From the NCBI GenBank assembly GCA_046160865.1, contig JBJXHG010000131.1, positions 1 to 45,825 of the forward strand: a stretch of 45,825 nucleotides of DNA, given 5' to 3'. Source of the stretch: JBJXHG01 sp046160865 (GTDB lineage: Bacteria > Planctomycetota > UBA1135 > GCA-002686595). Within the stretch, counting starts at the first letter, position 1. The number at the start of each line of letters is the position of its first letter. The notes below the pieces were generated by a model, which did not search any database, had not been told where the DNA came from, and saw nothing but the letters and a program-made list of their open reading frames with translations. Positions 25,806-33,869 of the stretch are shown here, in pieces. The position numbers and the translations under genes are program-made.

Positions 25806-25830
25806 GCGCGCGACGCTGGGTGTCGCGCGC
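25806..25830 (+). terminator. Hairpin after the cyclase-fold gene
   Basis: A perfect 9-bp GC-only-plus-one-A stem (25806-25814 with 25822-25830) with a 7-nt loop lies 28 nt past the stop and is followed by a short tcgttt. It could end the upstream transcript before the CHAT gene promoter. Confidence 0.45.
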
Positions 25831-25926
25831 GCTCGTTTGCGGCGCGTCCGAACTCGCGCGTGCCCCGTTTCGCTCTCGCAGTTCGTCAGAATCTTCCACA
25901 ACTTGCGTGCGATTCGGAAACGCGCC

Positions 25927-25932
25927 TACCCT
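25927..25932 (+). promoter_or_regulatory. -10-like hexamer and strong ribosome binding site for the CHAT gene
   Basis: TACCCT is followed 8 nt later by AAGGAGG (25940-25946), nine nt before the ATG at 25956. An in-frame ATG at 25947 abuts the AGGAGG directly, too close to be used, so 25956 is taken as the start. Confidence 0.5.
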
Positions 25933-25955
25933 GATCGGGAAGGAGGATGCCGTCC

Positions 25956-28900
25956 ATGCGAGCGCTCGTCGCGTTCGCCGCCGCGATCTGCCTCTCGACA
26001 TCTGCCCCCACGCCGCCCACTGTCCTGGGCGCGTGCGCTGCATCGCACACCGATCTCGAATCGCTGCGCGAACGAGTCGCAGATGGCCAATACGAGCGCG
26101 CGGTTTCCGAAGTCGCGCTCGTCCTCGAGTGCGGGACGGATGCGTGCGCGAGCGACCTCCCGGACATCCTCGCGCTCGGGGTCGAGGCGCTGCGGCGCTC
26201 GGGCTACCGCGGCGATCCCGTGACGCTGACGCTCGCGCACGCGGCGATCGAGCTCGCGGAGGAGCTTTTCGGGTGCGGCGACCTGCGCTGCGTTCCCGCG
26301 CTCGTGCAGCTCGGCGCGACGCAATCGGTGCGGCAACAGTGGGTCGCGGCGTGCCATACGCTGCGCCGCGCGGTCGCGATCGCAGAACGTGCGCACGGCG
26401 TCGACGATCCGCGGCTCGCGCTGCCGCTCGCGTACCTCGGCGCGGCGGTCGCGAGCTCCGGTGAGCCTGTAGAAGCGGGCCTCGCGCTCGTCGATCGCGC
26501 GCTCGCGCTGCGCGGGAGTGCAGCGCATCCGACCGAGCGCGCGTTCGCACTGGAGATGCGCGCGCAGCTGCGCCGCAGCGCGGGAGCACCGGTCGAAGAG
26601 CTCTTGCGTTATTACGAGGACGCGGTCGCGCTCCGCCGCGCCGGCCACGGCGCGGATCACCCGCTGACGTGCAACGCACTCGGCGCGCTCGCCGGCATGC
26701 AGCTCGATCGAGCCGACTTCGCCGCGGCGCAGTCCACGCTCGAGGAAGTCCTCGCGATACTGGAGGACGGCGGCGGGCTGCCGAGCACGGCGCGCAAGGC
26801 CTGGAACGATCTCGGCGGCGCGTACGAGGCGACCGGTCACTTCCGCGACGCCCAGCGCTGTTACGACAACGCGCTGCTCGCGCTCGAGCGCGCCGGCGAA
26901 ACGGACAGAGCGTGGCACGCGGCCGTGATCGAGAGTTCCGCGCGACTCGCGTTCCGCCGCGGTGATCTCGCGCGCGCGGGCGAGCTCGCGCAGCGCGCGC
27001 TCGCGCTCACGCGCGCGAGCGAGGGAACCGACGGCGAGCGCCTCAGCCACGTACTGCTCCTGTGCGGCTGGATCGAACTGGAGACCGCGGCCGACCTCGA
27101 GCGCGTGCGCAACTACCTGCGCGAGTCGGACGCGAGTCGCCGCGGCGCGAACGCCGAGCGCGTGCGCGCGGACGCGCTCGTGCTATCCGCGCACGTCGCC
27201 GCGCGCGTCGGCGACCTCGCGGCGGCGCACGCCGACCTCGAGCGCGCGATCGTGATGCAACGCGCGCTCGGCGGCGAGGCGCACGCGGACTTGTCGCAGT
27301 CCGTGCGGACGTTGTCGCGCATCGTGCGGCTGCAGGGCGACCCGGCGCGCGCGTGCGCACTCGCACTCGAGGCGGAAGCGATCGCGCTGGCGCAGTGGAA
27401 CGACGCCGCAGCGCGGATGAGCGAGCTCGCCGCGATCGGGCTCGGCGAAAGCGCGGAGTTCGCCGGCACGCTCGACGCGGCGCTGCTGTACGCGTCCGAG
27501 AAGAACGATCCGCTCCTCGTCGCGCGGGTGTGGACCGCCGTCGTGCGCCGGCGTGACCGCGCCTTCGCCGAGATTCGCGCGCGCGCCGAGCTCGCGCGCG
27601 CGGCGCAGCAGGACGTTCCACAAGTCGCGCACGCGGCCGCACGGCTGGCCGACGCCCGCGACGAGCTCGCGCGCGTGCACGCACGCCGCTCGTCGAGCCG
27701 CGCCGGAGCGGACGCGCACGCCGAGTTCGAGCATGCACGCAGCCGGCGCGCGGCCGCGGAGCGCGATTTCGCGGCCGTGTGCGCCGATCGACTGAGCGGC
27801 GCTTGGCGTGACGCGACGTTCGACGACGTGCGTTCCGCACTGCCCGAGCACACGGCACTCGTCGCGTACTTCGCCGGCAGCGCGCCGTGCGCGCTGCAGG
27901 TCGCCGCTGCGCGTCCGCTCGCATGGCAACCGGTGTGGTACGCCTTCGTGCTGCCGAGCCGCGACGCCGCTCCGCGGCTCGTCGCGCTCGGGTCGCGCGG
28001 GCCGATCGCACGCCACGCGAACATGCTCGACAGGATGGGAACGCACCGCGTGGAGGATCTCCCGCTGTGGCGCGCGGAATCGAGCGACCTGCGCGCGCTC
28101 GTGTGGGACCCCGCTGCCGTGCACCTCGATTCCACGCGTAGCGTGTTCCTCGTCCTCGAGCAGGAGCTCGCACGCGTGCCGTTCCACGCGCTCGCGACCG
28201 GCGAGTCGACGTTCCTCGTCGATGGCCCGTACAGCACGCACGTGCTCGACTCCGAGCGCACGCTGCTCGAGCCGCCCGTGAAGCCCGGACGCGGAATGCT
28301 CGCGCTCGCCGACCCGGAGCGCGAATCGGCGAGCGGCGCGGGCATCACGATGCGCGGCAACAGTGCTCTCCCGCGGCTGCCGGAAGCGCGCCCCGAGAGC
28401 CACGCGATCCGCGCGATCTGGCGGCGCAGTCCGCACGGCGACGAGCCCGTGGACCTGCTGTTCGGCGCGAAGGCGAGCGAGCGCGCTCTCCAGCGACTCG
28501 CCGCGGACCGGCGCGTCGTGCACATCGCCGCGCACGGCTACAGCGCGCAGTCGCGCGACACACGCACGCTCGGCGTCGTGCGCGGAGCGCCCGAGCGTGC
28601 GCCGGCGCCGTCCGTCGACTCTGCCGCGCACGGGATGAGCGAGTTCTTCCTCGGCGCCGGTCTCGTGCTCGCGAGCGAGGATCCGAACTTGGCGGGCGAC
28701 GGCGTGCTGACCGCGGAGGAAGTGCAGAGCCTCGCGCTCGACGGTGTCGAATGGGTCGTGCTCTCGGCGTGCGACACGGCGCGCGGCGAAGCACGCAGTG
28801 GCGAGACCGTGCTCGGTCTGCGCCGAGCGTTCCGCACGGCCGGCGCGCGCACGGTGATCGCGAGCCTGTGGCCGGTCGAGGACAAGGACGCACGCGCGTT

Positions 28901-29060
28901 CATGACGGCGCTCTACCTGCGGCGCCTGGAACGCGGCGAGAGCACGAGTGCAGCGCTCGCGGGCGCACAGCTCGATGTGTTGCGGCGACTGCGTGCCGCG
29001 GGCGGTTCCACTCACCCGCTCCGCTGGGCGTGCTTCGTCGCTACGGGAGATTGGCGCTGA
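25956..29060 (+). CDS. Exported TPR-CHAT domain protein (caspase-like peptidase)
   Basis: A 1034-aa protein. Residues 4-17 are hydrophobic and followed by a proline-rich stretch, a signal peptide; Cys27 in VLGAC could alternatively be a lipobox. Residues about 30-480 are Ala/Leu/Arg-rich helical repeats of TPR type (for example AWNDLGGAYEATGHFRDAQR). The C-terminal third is a CHAT domain (caspase HetF associated with TPRs) with the catalytic dyad visible: His860 in VHIAAHGYS and Cys939 in VVLSACDTARGE. Conserved CHAT landmarks such as GLRRAFRTAGARTVIASLWPV follow. CHAT proteins are clan CD cysteine peptidases; TPR-CHAT proteins are used as activated proteases in several defence and signalling systems. 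Being exported is unusual for that class. It precedes the small Cys-x-Cys protein and the radical SAM gene and may process the modified product. Confidence 0.88.
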   Translation: MRALVAFAAAICLSTSAPTPPTVLGACAASHTDLESLRERVADGQYERAVSEVALVLECGTDACASDLPDILALGVEALRRSGYRGDPVTLTLAHAAIELAEELFGCGDLRCVPALVQLGATQSVRQQWVAACHTLRRAVAIAERAHGVDDPRLALPLAYLGAAVASSGEPVEAGLALVDRALALRGSAAHPTERAFALEMRAQLRRSAGAPVEELLRYYEDAVALRRAGHGADHPLTCNALGALAGMQLDRADFAAAQSTLEEVLAILEDGGGLPSTARKAWNDLGGAYEATGHFRDAQRCYDNALLALERAGETDRAWHAAVIESSARLAFRRGDLARAGELAQRALALTRASEGTDGERLSHVLLLCGWIELETAADLERVRNYLRESDASRRGANAERVRADALVLSAHVAARVGDLAAAHADLERAIVMQRALGGEAHADLSQSVRTLSRIVRLQGDPARACALALEAEAIALAQWNDAAARMSELAAIGLGESAEFAGTLDAALLYASEKNDPLLVARVWTAVVRRRDRAFAEIRARAELARAAQQDVPQVAHAAARLADARDELARVHARRSSSRAGADAHAEFEHARSRRAAAERDFAAVCADRLSGAWRDATFDDVRSALPEHTALVAYFAGSAPCALQVAAARPLAWQPVWYAFVLPSRDAAPRLVALGSRGPIARHANMLDRMGTHRVEDLPLWRAESSDLRALVWDPAAVHLDSTRSVFLVLEQELARVPFHALATGESTFLVDGPYSTHVLDSERTLLEPPVKPGRGMLALADPERESASGAGITMRGNSALPRLPEARPESHAIRAIWRRSPHGDEPVDLLFGAKASERALQRLAADRRVVHIAAHGYSAQSRDTRTLGVVRGAPERAPAPSVDSAAHGMSEFFLGAGLVLASEDPNLAGDGVLTAEEVQSLALDGVEWVVLSACDTARGEARSGETVLGLRRAFRTAGARTVIASLWPVEDKDARAFMTALYLRRLERGESTSAALAGAQLDVLRRLRAAGGSTHPLRWACFVATGDWR

Positions 29061-29145
29061 ACGAACTCACTCGAACGTGCTCGAGCGTCGCTTGTCGAGT
29101 GGCGCGCGGGCACGACTTCCTTTTCCCCCTAACGAAGAAACCTAC

Positions 29146-29550
29146 ATGAAGAAGACAACGCCGAAGACGGGACGTCGGACGATCCACTCGCGCGGCTCGC
29201 CGATCAAGACACGCGCCGGGACGAAGGCGGCGGCGAGCGGCCCGCGCGCGAAAGCGCGCGCGAGCGCGGTTCCGAAGTGGCAAGAAGCTCGCATCGCCTA
29301 CGACGATCGCGGCAACATCGTCGTGCTCGACGCGCGCGTCGCGAAGCGCTTGCGCGCGCTCGTGACCCAGGACCAGACGCTCGAGGTCGGTTTCCCCGAG
29401 AACGACATGGGCGTGAAAGACGCCAAGCTCGCGGAACTCAAGCCGCTCGGCGGCGTGCGGCCGACCAACAACCAGTGCCAGTGCGGTTCGCTGCGGCTCG
29501 CCGTCGTCGCGCAAGACACGCCGTTCCGCACGCAGACGCCGCTTTTCTGA
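29146..29550 (+). CDS. Small Cys-x-Cys protein, candidate radical SAM substrate (peptide precursor)
   Basis: A 134-aa protein ending 10 nt before the radical SAM start. Residues 1-45 are Lys/Arg/Ala/Gly-rich and probably disordered. Residues 46-95 look folded (IAYDDRGNIVVLDARVAKRL, then LEVGFPENDMG). The C-terminal 30 or so residues carry LGG (101-103), then NNQCQCG with its only two cysteines, Cys111 and Cys113, and a tail ending TQTPLF. Leader-plus-short-core layout beside a radical SAM gene is how RiPP precursors appear, but the family is not one that I recognise, so substrate status is an inference. The ATG follows gaagaaa, a weak ribosome binding site. An 85-nt gap separates it from the CHAT gene on the same strand. 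Confidence 0.75.
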   Translation: MKKTTPKTGRRTIHSRGSPIKTRAGTKAAASGPRAKARASAVPKWQEARIAYDDRGNIVVLDARVAKRLRALVTQDQTLEVGFPENDMGVKDAKLAELKPLGGVRPTNNQCQCGSLRLAVVAQDTPFRTQTPLF

Positions 29551-29560
29551 CGGGGACACC

Positions 29561-30553
29561 ATGCTGCTCCCCACCGAGCGACTGTCGCGCGCCCTCGCGA
29601 ACGACACGCTGCATCTCATCGTGCTGCCGACGGAAGCCTGCAACTTCCGCTGCTTCTACTGCTACGAGGACTTCCGCCTCGCGCGCATGGACGAGCGCGT
29701 GCAGCGCGGCCTGAAGCGCTGGATCGAGCAGCGGGCGCCGACGCTGTCGCAGCTCACGATCTCGTGGTTCGGCGGCGAGCCCTTGCTCGCGTTGGACGTG
29801 GTCGAGGACGTCCTCGACCACGTCGCGTCGTTGCGGCAGCGTCACCCGCGCTTGCAGTTCCACTCCGACATGACGACGAATGCGTGGCAACTCACGCGCG
29901 ACGTCTTCGAGCGGCTGCGCGCGCGCGGCGTGCGCCTGTACCAGATCTCGTTCGACGGTCCACAGGAGGTGCACGACCGCCGGCGCGTGCGCGCGGACGG
30001 CGCGGGCACGTTCGAGCGGATCTGGGCCAACGTGACGCGGCTGCGCGAGCTGCCCGGCGATTTCGAGGTGCGCTTGCGCGTGCACGTCGACCGCGAGAAT
30101 CGCGGGGACATTCCGCGCTTCCTCGATCAGTGCCGCGCGGAGTTCGGAACCGACGCGCGCTTCAAGTTGTTCTTGCGCCCACTGTCGCGGCTCGGTGGCC
30201 CGAACGACGCGCGCATCGACGTGCTCGGGCTCGACGGCGAGTCCGCGCTCGTCGAGGCTCGCGCCGAGGCGCGCCTGCGCGGGCTCGCACTGTTCGAGGA
30301 AGACGGCGAAAAGCCGGTGTGCTACGCAGCCGAGGGCAACTCGTTCGTCGTGCGCGCGGACGGCCGCCTCTCGAAGTGCACGGTGGCGCTCGCGCACCCC
30401 GCGAACGACATCGGACGCTTGCACGAGGACGGTCGCGTGGAGATCGACGCCGCGAAAACGGCGCGGTGGACGCGCGGACTGTTCTCGGGCAAAGGTCTCG
30501 AGCTCCTGTGCCCGATGGTCGGACTCGCAGACGTCCCGCACGCTGCGGTCTGA
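29561..30553 (+). CDS. Radical SAM enzyme with twitch-like C-terminal region
   Basis: A 330-aa protein. ACNFRCFYCYE holds the radical SAM C-x3-C-x2-C triad (Cys27, Cys31, Cys34) that binds the 4Fe-4S cluster and S-adenosylmethionine; WFGGEPLL (69-76) is the SAM-binding GGE motif. The C-terminal part has Cys254-x13-Gly268-x4-Cys273, which matches the first half of the SPASM pattern, and a lone Cys317. The second SPASM Cys group (C-x2-C-x5-C-x3-C) is missing, so a single auxiliary cluster (twitch-like) is expected. Enzymes of this class install thioether, cyclophane or other crosslinks in peptides or mature other enzymes. Its likely substrate is the Cys-x-Cys protein just upstream, and the three genes from 25956 may be one transcript. 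Confidence 0.88.
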   Translation: MLLPTERLSRALANDTLHLIVLPTEACNFRCFYCYEDFRLARMDERVQRGLKRWIEQRAPTLSQLTISWFGGEPLLALDVVEDVLDHVASLRQRHPRLQFHSDMTTNAWQLTRDVFERLRARGVRLYQISFDGPQEVHDRRRVRADGAGTFERIWANVTRLRELPGDFEVRLRVHVDRENRGDIPRFLDQCRAEFGTDARFKLFLRPLSRLGGPNDARIDVLGLDGESALVEARAEARLRGLALFEEDGEKPVCYAAEGNSFVVRADGRLSKCTVALAHPANDIGRLHEDGRVEIDAAKTARWTRGLFSGKGLELLCPMVGLADVPHAAV

Positions 30554-30563
30554 GCGGTCCCGA

Positions 30564-30604
30564 AACGAAGCGAGCGCCGCATGTCGCGGCGCTCGCCATT
30601 CGTT
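30564..30604. terminator. Bidirectional terminator between convergent genes
   Basis: A perfect 11-bp GC-rich stem (30570-30580 with 30586-30596) has a 5-nt loop and is extended after a small bulge by aacgaa (30564-30569) pairing with ttcgtt (30599-30604). It sits between the convergent radical SAM and MamK-like genes and can serve both. Confidence 0.75.
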
Positions 30605-30629
30605 CGTGGAGCGAGAGTGGTCGGAAGAC

Positions 30630-31688
30630 CTACTTCAGCTTCTCCCAGTAGTCGGCGGGCATGTCGTGCGCGATCTTGAGCGCACCGTTCGCGCCGCCGT
30701 ACATCGGCTCCTCGATGCGCACGACGCGGCCCGCGCCGAGCTTCTCCTTCATCTGCGCTTCGATCGCGATGTCGAGGCCTTTGATCATGCTGCCGCCACC
30801 GGCGAGCAGCACGCGGTTCTTCAGCTTGTGCTGGAACTCCGGGTCGAACGTCGAGATGAGCTGACGCAGGCCCTCGACCATCGGCGGAACGATGGAGAGG
30901 CACGCCTGGCGCATCTCCTTCGTGAGATCGAACTGTTGCGGCTTGCCCTCGACTGGCAAATCGACGAGCACCGGGATCATGTTGTCGGAGACCGACGAGT
31001 ACTTCTCCTTCATCTGACGAATCATCTGCACGGAGAACTGCACTTGCGAGTGCTTCTGCCGGATCAGCTCGGAGAGCTGGTTGTCGACGTAGTCGCCGGC
31101 GTGCGTGTTCGTCAGCTGGTCCGAGTCCTCCGGCATCGTGCCGTGCATGCGACACAAGTCGGTCGTGCCGGCCCCGATGTCGATCACCAGAACATCGTCG
31201 AGCATGTCCTGGCCGTACGCGACCGCGAACGGCTCCGAGCACAGCATCACGGAGTCCACCGACTCCTTCGCAGCCTTGATGATCGACTCCTTGTGATGGA
31301 TCGCGGCCTGCGCAGGCACACCGATCACGGCGTAGATCAGCTCGTCTTTGCGCGGCAGTGCCATGCGGATGATCTCGCGGATCAGATCCTCGGCCGCCTT
31401 CAGATTGCCCGCGACGTCGTCCGTCTTGTTGTTGGTCGTCGGCTTGAGCACGCCAGCGGCAAGTGGCCGGTAGAAGCGGCACGACAAGCGGTGCTGGACG
31501 GCTTCCTCGCCGAACAGCACGTCCTTCTTGAGCAGCTTGCGGCTGACCACGTCCTTCGGATAGCCGACGTGCGACGAGATCGTCACGCGCTGTCCGTTGC
31601 TCGCCGCGACCGAGGTGCGGGAGGTTCCGAGGTCGATGCCGAGATACAGGACCCCGTGGTCCTTCTTCGTCGTGTCTTGGGCTTCCAT
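30630..31688 (-). CDS. MamK-like bacterial actin
   Basis: A 352-aa actin-fold ATPase. Phosphate motif 1 is LGIDLGTSRTS, phosphate motif 2 is IDIGAGTTDLCRMHG, and the adenosine motif is LLAGGGSMIKGL. The matches to magnetosome actin MamK are specific: VVGYPKDV-type (here HVGYPKDVV), YAVIGVPAQA, AGDYVD and the C-terminal PADYWEKL (MamK ends in a similar P-x-Y-W motif). Its length equals MamK. It is therefore a MamK-family filament protein and not MreB or ParM. ATG 31688 is preceded by AGGA. The gene follows the degenerate GGDEF gene by 71 nt on the same strand, so the two probably work together. No other magnetosome gene is in the window, so a cytoskeletal role unrelated to magnetism is more likely. 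Confidence 0.85.
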   Translation of the reverse strand: MEAQDTTKKDHGVLYLGIDLGTSRTSVAASNGQRVTISSHVGYPKDVVSRKLLKKDVLFGEEAVQHRLSCRFYRPLAAGVLKPTTNNKTDDVAGNLKAAEDLIREIIRMALPRKDELIYAVIGVPAQAAIHHKESIIKAAKESVDSVMLCSEPFAVAYGQDMLDDVLVIDIGAGTTDLCRMHGTMPEDSDQLTNTHAGDYVDNQLSELIRQKHSQVQFSVQMIRQMKEKYSSVSDNMIPVLVDLPVEGKPQQFDLTKEMRQACLSIVPPMVEGLRQLISTFDPEFQHKLKNRVLLAGGGSMIKGLDIAIEAQMKEKLGAGRVVRIEEPMYGGANGALKIAHDMPADYWEKLK

Positions 31689-31759
31689 GCGTTGGTCCTG
31701 AGGGCCGGAAAGGCGGCCGAACAGTGTAGCGGCCTCAGGCGCTGGACCCGATGGCGCGC

Positions 31760-32899
31760 TCAAGGCTTGTCGACCGGGGTGTCGCCGCTGTGGCGGCGCT
31801 TCATCAGCTCGAAGTTGGCTTCGAAGATCTCGCGCATGAGGACCTTCTTCAGGTCCTTGTGCGAGGCATCGTCGGCCAAGCCTTGCACGTTCTTGTAGAT
31901 CGACGCCATCCCGAGATCGATGCCCTTCATCGCGGCCACGCGACGCAGCTCGTCCTCGGTCGTGCCGAGGAGCTGCGTCAACTTGGCGATGCGTCGCTCC
32001 AAGATGTCGACTTGTTCACGTGTCGCATCGCTCTCGGGCGGCGGCGCGGGCAGCTGGTCGTGCGTCTCGTGATACCGGCGGATCGCTTGCGCGATCGTTT
32101 CGTCGTCCAACTCGGAGAGGAAGTCCTCCGAGAGCCCCTGCGCCGCCAGCATCGCGATCACCGACTTCGAGAGCGCACGGTCGGGCTCGGACGGACCGGT
32201 GGCCGGGATCGGCGCCGCGGGAGACGGCAGCTGGATCGGACCTTGGAACACGGTGCGCTCCGGTTCCGCATCCGCTGGGCGCGCGCGACGACGACGCTCG
32301 AAGAGCTGGTAGAGCTCCGTCTCGATGAAGCGGTCACCGCCGCCGGCTTCGGCGACGGCGAGACCCTCCTCCGCCACGCGCATGAGCGTCTCGAACGACG
32401 ACGTCTCGGGGTGCTTGTTGTGCGCGAGCCCGACGCTGAGGCTGATGCACAAGCTCCGGCCATCGCGTTCGAAGCGCAGCTTCTTCGATCCCGCGAGGAA
32501 GCGTTTCGCGAGGATGCCGGCCGTCTCGGGCGCCGTGTGCGGAAAGATCGCCATCAAGCGATCGGCCGGGAGCACACCGAGCAGATCGCTCTCGCGGCTC
32601 TGCGCTTTCAGCACTCCCACGACCGCGCGCAGGATCTCGTCCTTCGACTCGTGGCCGTACAGATCTTGGAGCTGGCCGAGCCGATCGACCGCGATCAACG
32701 CACACACGAGCGGGTACTTGTAGCGCTGCGCGCGGTCGAACTCCGTACGCATGCGCTCTTCCATCTCCGCCGGGGAGAAGAGCCCTTGGCCGTAGTCGCT
32801 GAATCGGACGCTCTGGAATTCGGGCATGGGCGCGGACCGCGCGGACTCCACGGCGGGTGTCGGGGGTGCAATCCTGTCGGTCGTTACGGTCGAAACCAT
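31760..32899 (-). CDS. Degenerate GGDEF-domain protein with coiled-coil C-terminus
   Basis: A 379-aa protein. Residues about 48-190 follow the GGDEF (diguanylate cyclase) fold, including LVCALIAVDRLGQLQDLYGHE, the DEILRAVVGVLKAQSRESD helix and ISLSVGLAHNKHPETSSFE. The GGDEF signature itself is replaced by PADRL (in LLGVLPADRLMAIFP), so cyclase activity should be lost. A Pro-rich linker (about 210-235) leads to helices with a leucine-rich heptad region (about 295-325) that looks like a coiled coil. It may be a scaffold or GTP/nucleotide sensor for the MamK-like actin downstream. The start is uncertain: ATG 32899 has no ribosome binding site; ATG 32827 (MPEFQSVRF) is the alternative. Confidence 0.8.
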   Translation of the reverse strand: MVSTVTTDRIAPPTPAVESARSAPMPEFQSVRFSDYGQGLFSPAEMEERMRTEFDRAQRYKYPLVCALIAVDRLGQLQDLYGHESKDEILRAVVGVLKAQSRESDLLGVLPADRLMAIFPHTAPETAGILAKRFLAGSKKLRFERDGRSLCISLSVGLAHNKHPETSSFETLMRVAEEGLAVAEAGGGDRFIETELYQLFERRRRARPADAEPERTVFQGPIQLPSPAAPIPATGPSEPDRALSKSVIAMLAAQGLSEDFLSELDDETIAQAIRRYHETHDQLPAPPPESDATREQVDILERRIAKLTQLLGTTEDELRRVAAMKGIDLGMASIYKNVQGLADDASHKDLKKVLMREIFEANFELMKRRHSGDTPVDKP

Positions 32900-33076
32900 C
32901 AGTCTAGGTCGGCCATCCTGCGGCGCCGAGCCACTGGTCCCCGGGACTCTCGATGCAGGTCCCGGTGTCGACCAGCGGAGGAGGCGCTCTTGAGCGCGCG
33001 CAGACGGGCAGTGCGTGCGCGAAAGTGCGTCGCGGCGGGCTTTTCTTCGACTCCCCGGCGTCTGGCGACGGCCGTG

Positions 33077-33811
33077 TCAGAGCAACCAGCCGCCCGCGAG
33101 CGGCAAGTCCGCTCCCGTGACGTAGCGCGCCGCGTCGGAGCACAGGAACTCGACGGCATCCGCCACTTCTTCGGGCGTCCCCGGACGGCCGAACGGAATG
33201 CGCGCGTGACGAGCAGCATCGAGCGTGTCCGGGTCGGCGTGCTCGTGCGGGACGAGTCCTGGGGAGAGCATGTTGACGCGCACGCCGAACGGCGCTTCCT
33301 CCACGGCCCACGAGCGCGCGAGGACGAGCAGCGCACTCTTCGCCGCGGAGTACGCGGCGGACTCGCGGTGCGCGCGCAAACCGGCGAGGCCGGCACAACC
33401 GAAGAACACGGCGCTGCCGTGCGCCGTACGCAACGCCGCGCGCGCCGCTTGGAACACATGGAACGCCGTCGTCACGTTACTGTGCAGCAGGCGCTGGAGA
33501 TCCGCGCTCGCGAGCTCCGCGAGCGGCCCCGACACGTATTCGCCGACCGCGTGCACGAGATGATCGAGCCGACCATCCCGCGCGAGTACGGCGCGCACGA
33601 GCGCACCCGAGTCCTCTGCGCGCGAGAGATCGGCGCGGTGCACGCGACCTGGAAATTCGGCTTCGCGCTGGCGCGCGAGCCCCTCCGAGCTGTGGTACAC
33701 GACGTGCACGCGTGCGCCGTTCGACTGCATGCGCCGAGCGACGGCAAGGCCGAGCCCGCGCACGCTGCCGGTCACGAGCGCGACGGCGGTCGAAGCGGGC
33801 GGCGTGCTCAC
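33077..33811 (-). CDS. Short-chain dehydrogenase/reductase lacking the usual catalytic Ser
   Basis: A 244-aa Rossmann-fold protein of the FabG-like SDR type. The cofactor motif TGSVRGLG is near the N-terminus (residues about 14-21), the substrate-site YSAAK holds the catalytic Tyr and Lys, and the C-terminus reads ARYVTGADLPLAGGWLL, typical of the family. The residue 13 positions before the catalytic Tyr, normally Ser, is Gly (in GCAGLAGLRAHRESAAY), with a Cys two residues further upstream. The early VVYHSS segment resembles pteridine-reductase-like members that tolerate changes at the Ser position. Activity and substrate are therefore unclear. It follows lepB on the same strand after 58 nt and could be co-transcribed. 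Confidence 0.85.
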   Translation of the reverse strand: MSTPPASTAVALVTGSVRGLGLAVARRMQSNGARVHVVYHSSEGLARQREAEFPGRVHRADLSRAEDSGALVRAVLARDGRLDHLVHAVGEYVSGPLAELASADLQRLLHSNVTTAFHVFQAARAALRTAHGSAVFFGCAGLAGLRAHRESAAYSAAKSALLVLARSWAVEEAPFGVRVNMLSPGLVPHEHADPDTLDAARHARIPFGRPGTPEEVADAVEFLCSDAARYVTGADLPLAGGWLL

Positions 33812-33869
33812 GCGCGCAAGCTACGCGCTGCGCGCGCGGGAAGGAAGGCGCACGCCGCAACGCGCGCGA

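Noticed and set aside
30630..32899. Magnetosome island
   Set aside because: Only a MamK-like actin is present; no mamA, B, E, I, L, M, O, P or Q-like gene was recognised in the window.
31760..32899. Active diguanylate cyclase
   Set aside because: The GGDEF signature is replaced by PADRL.
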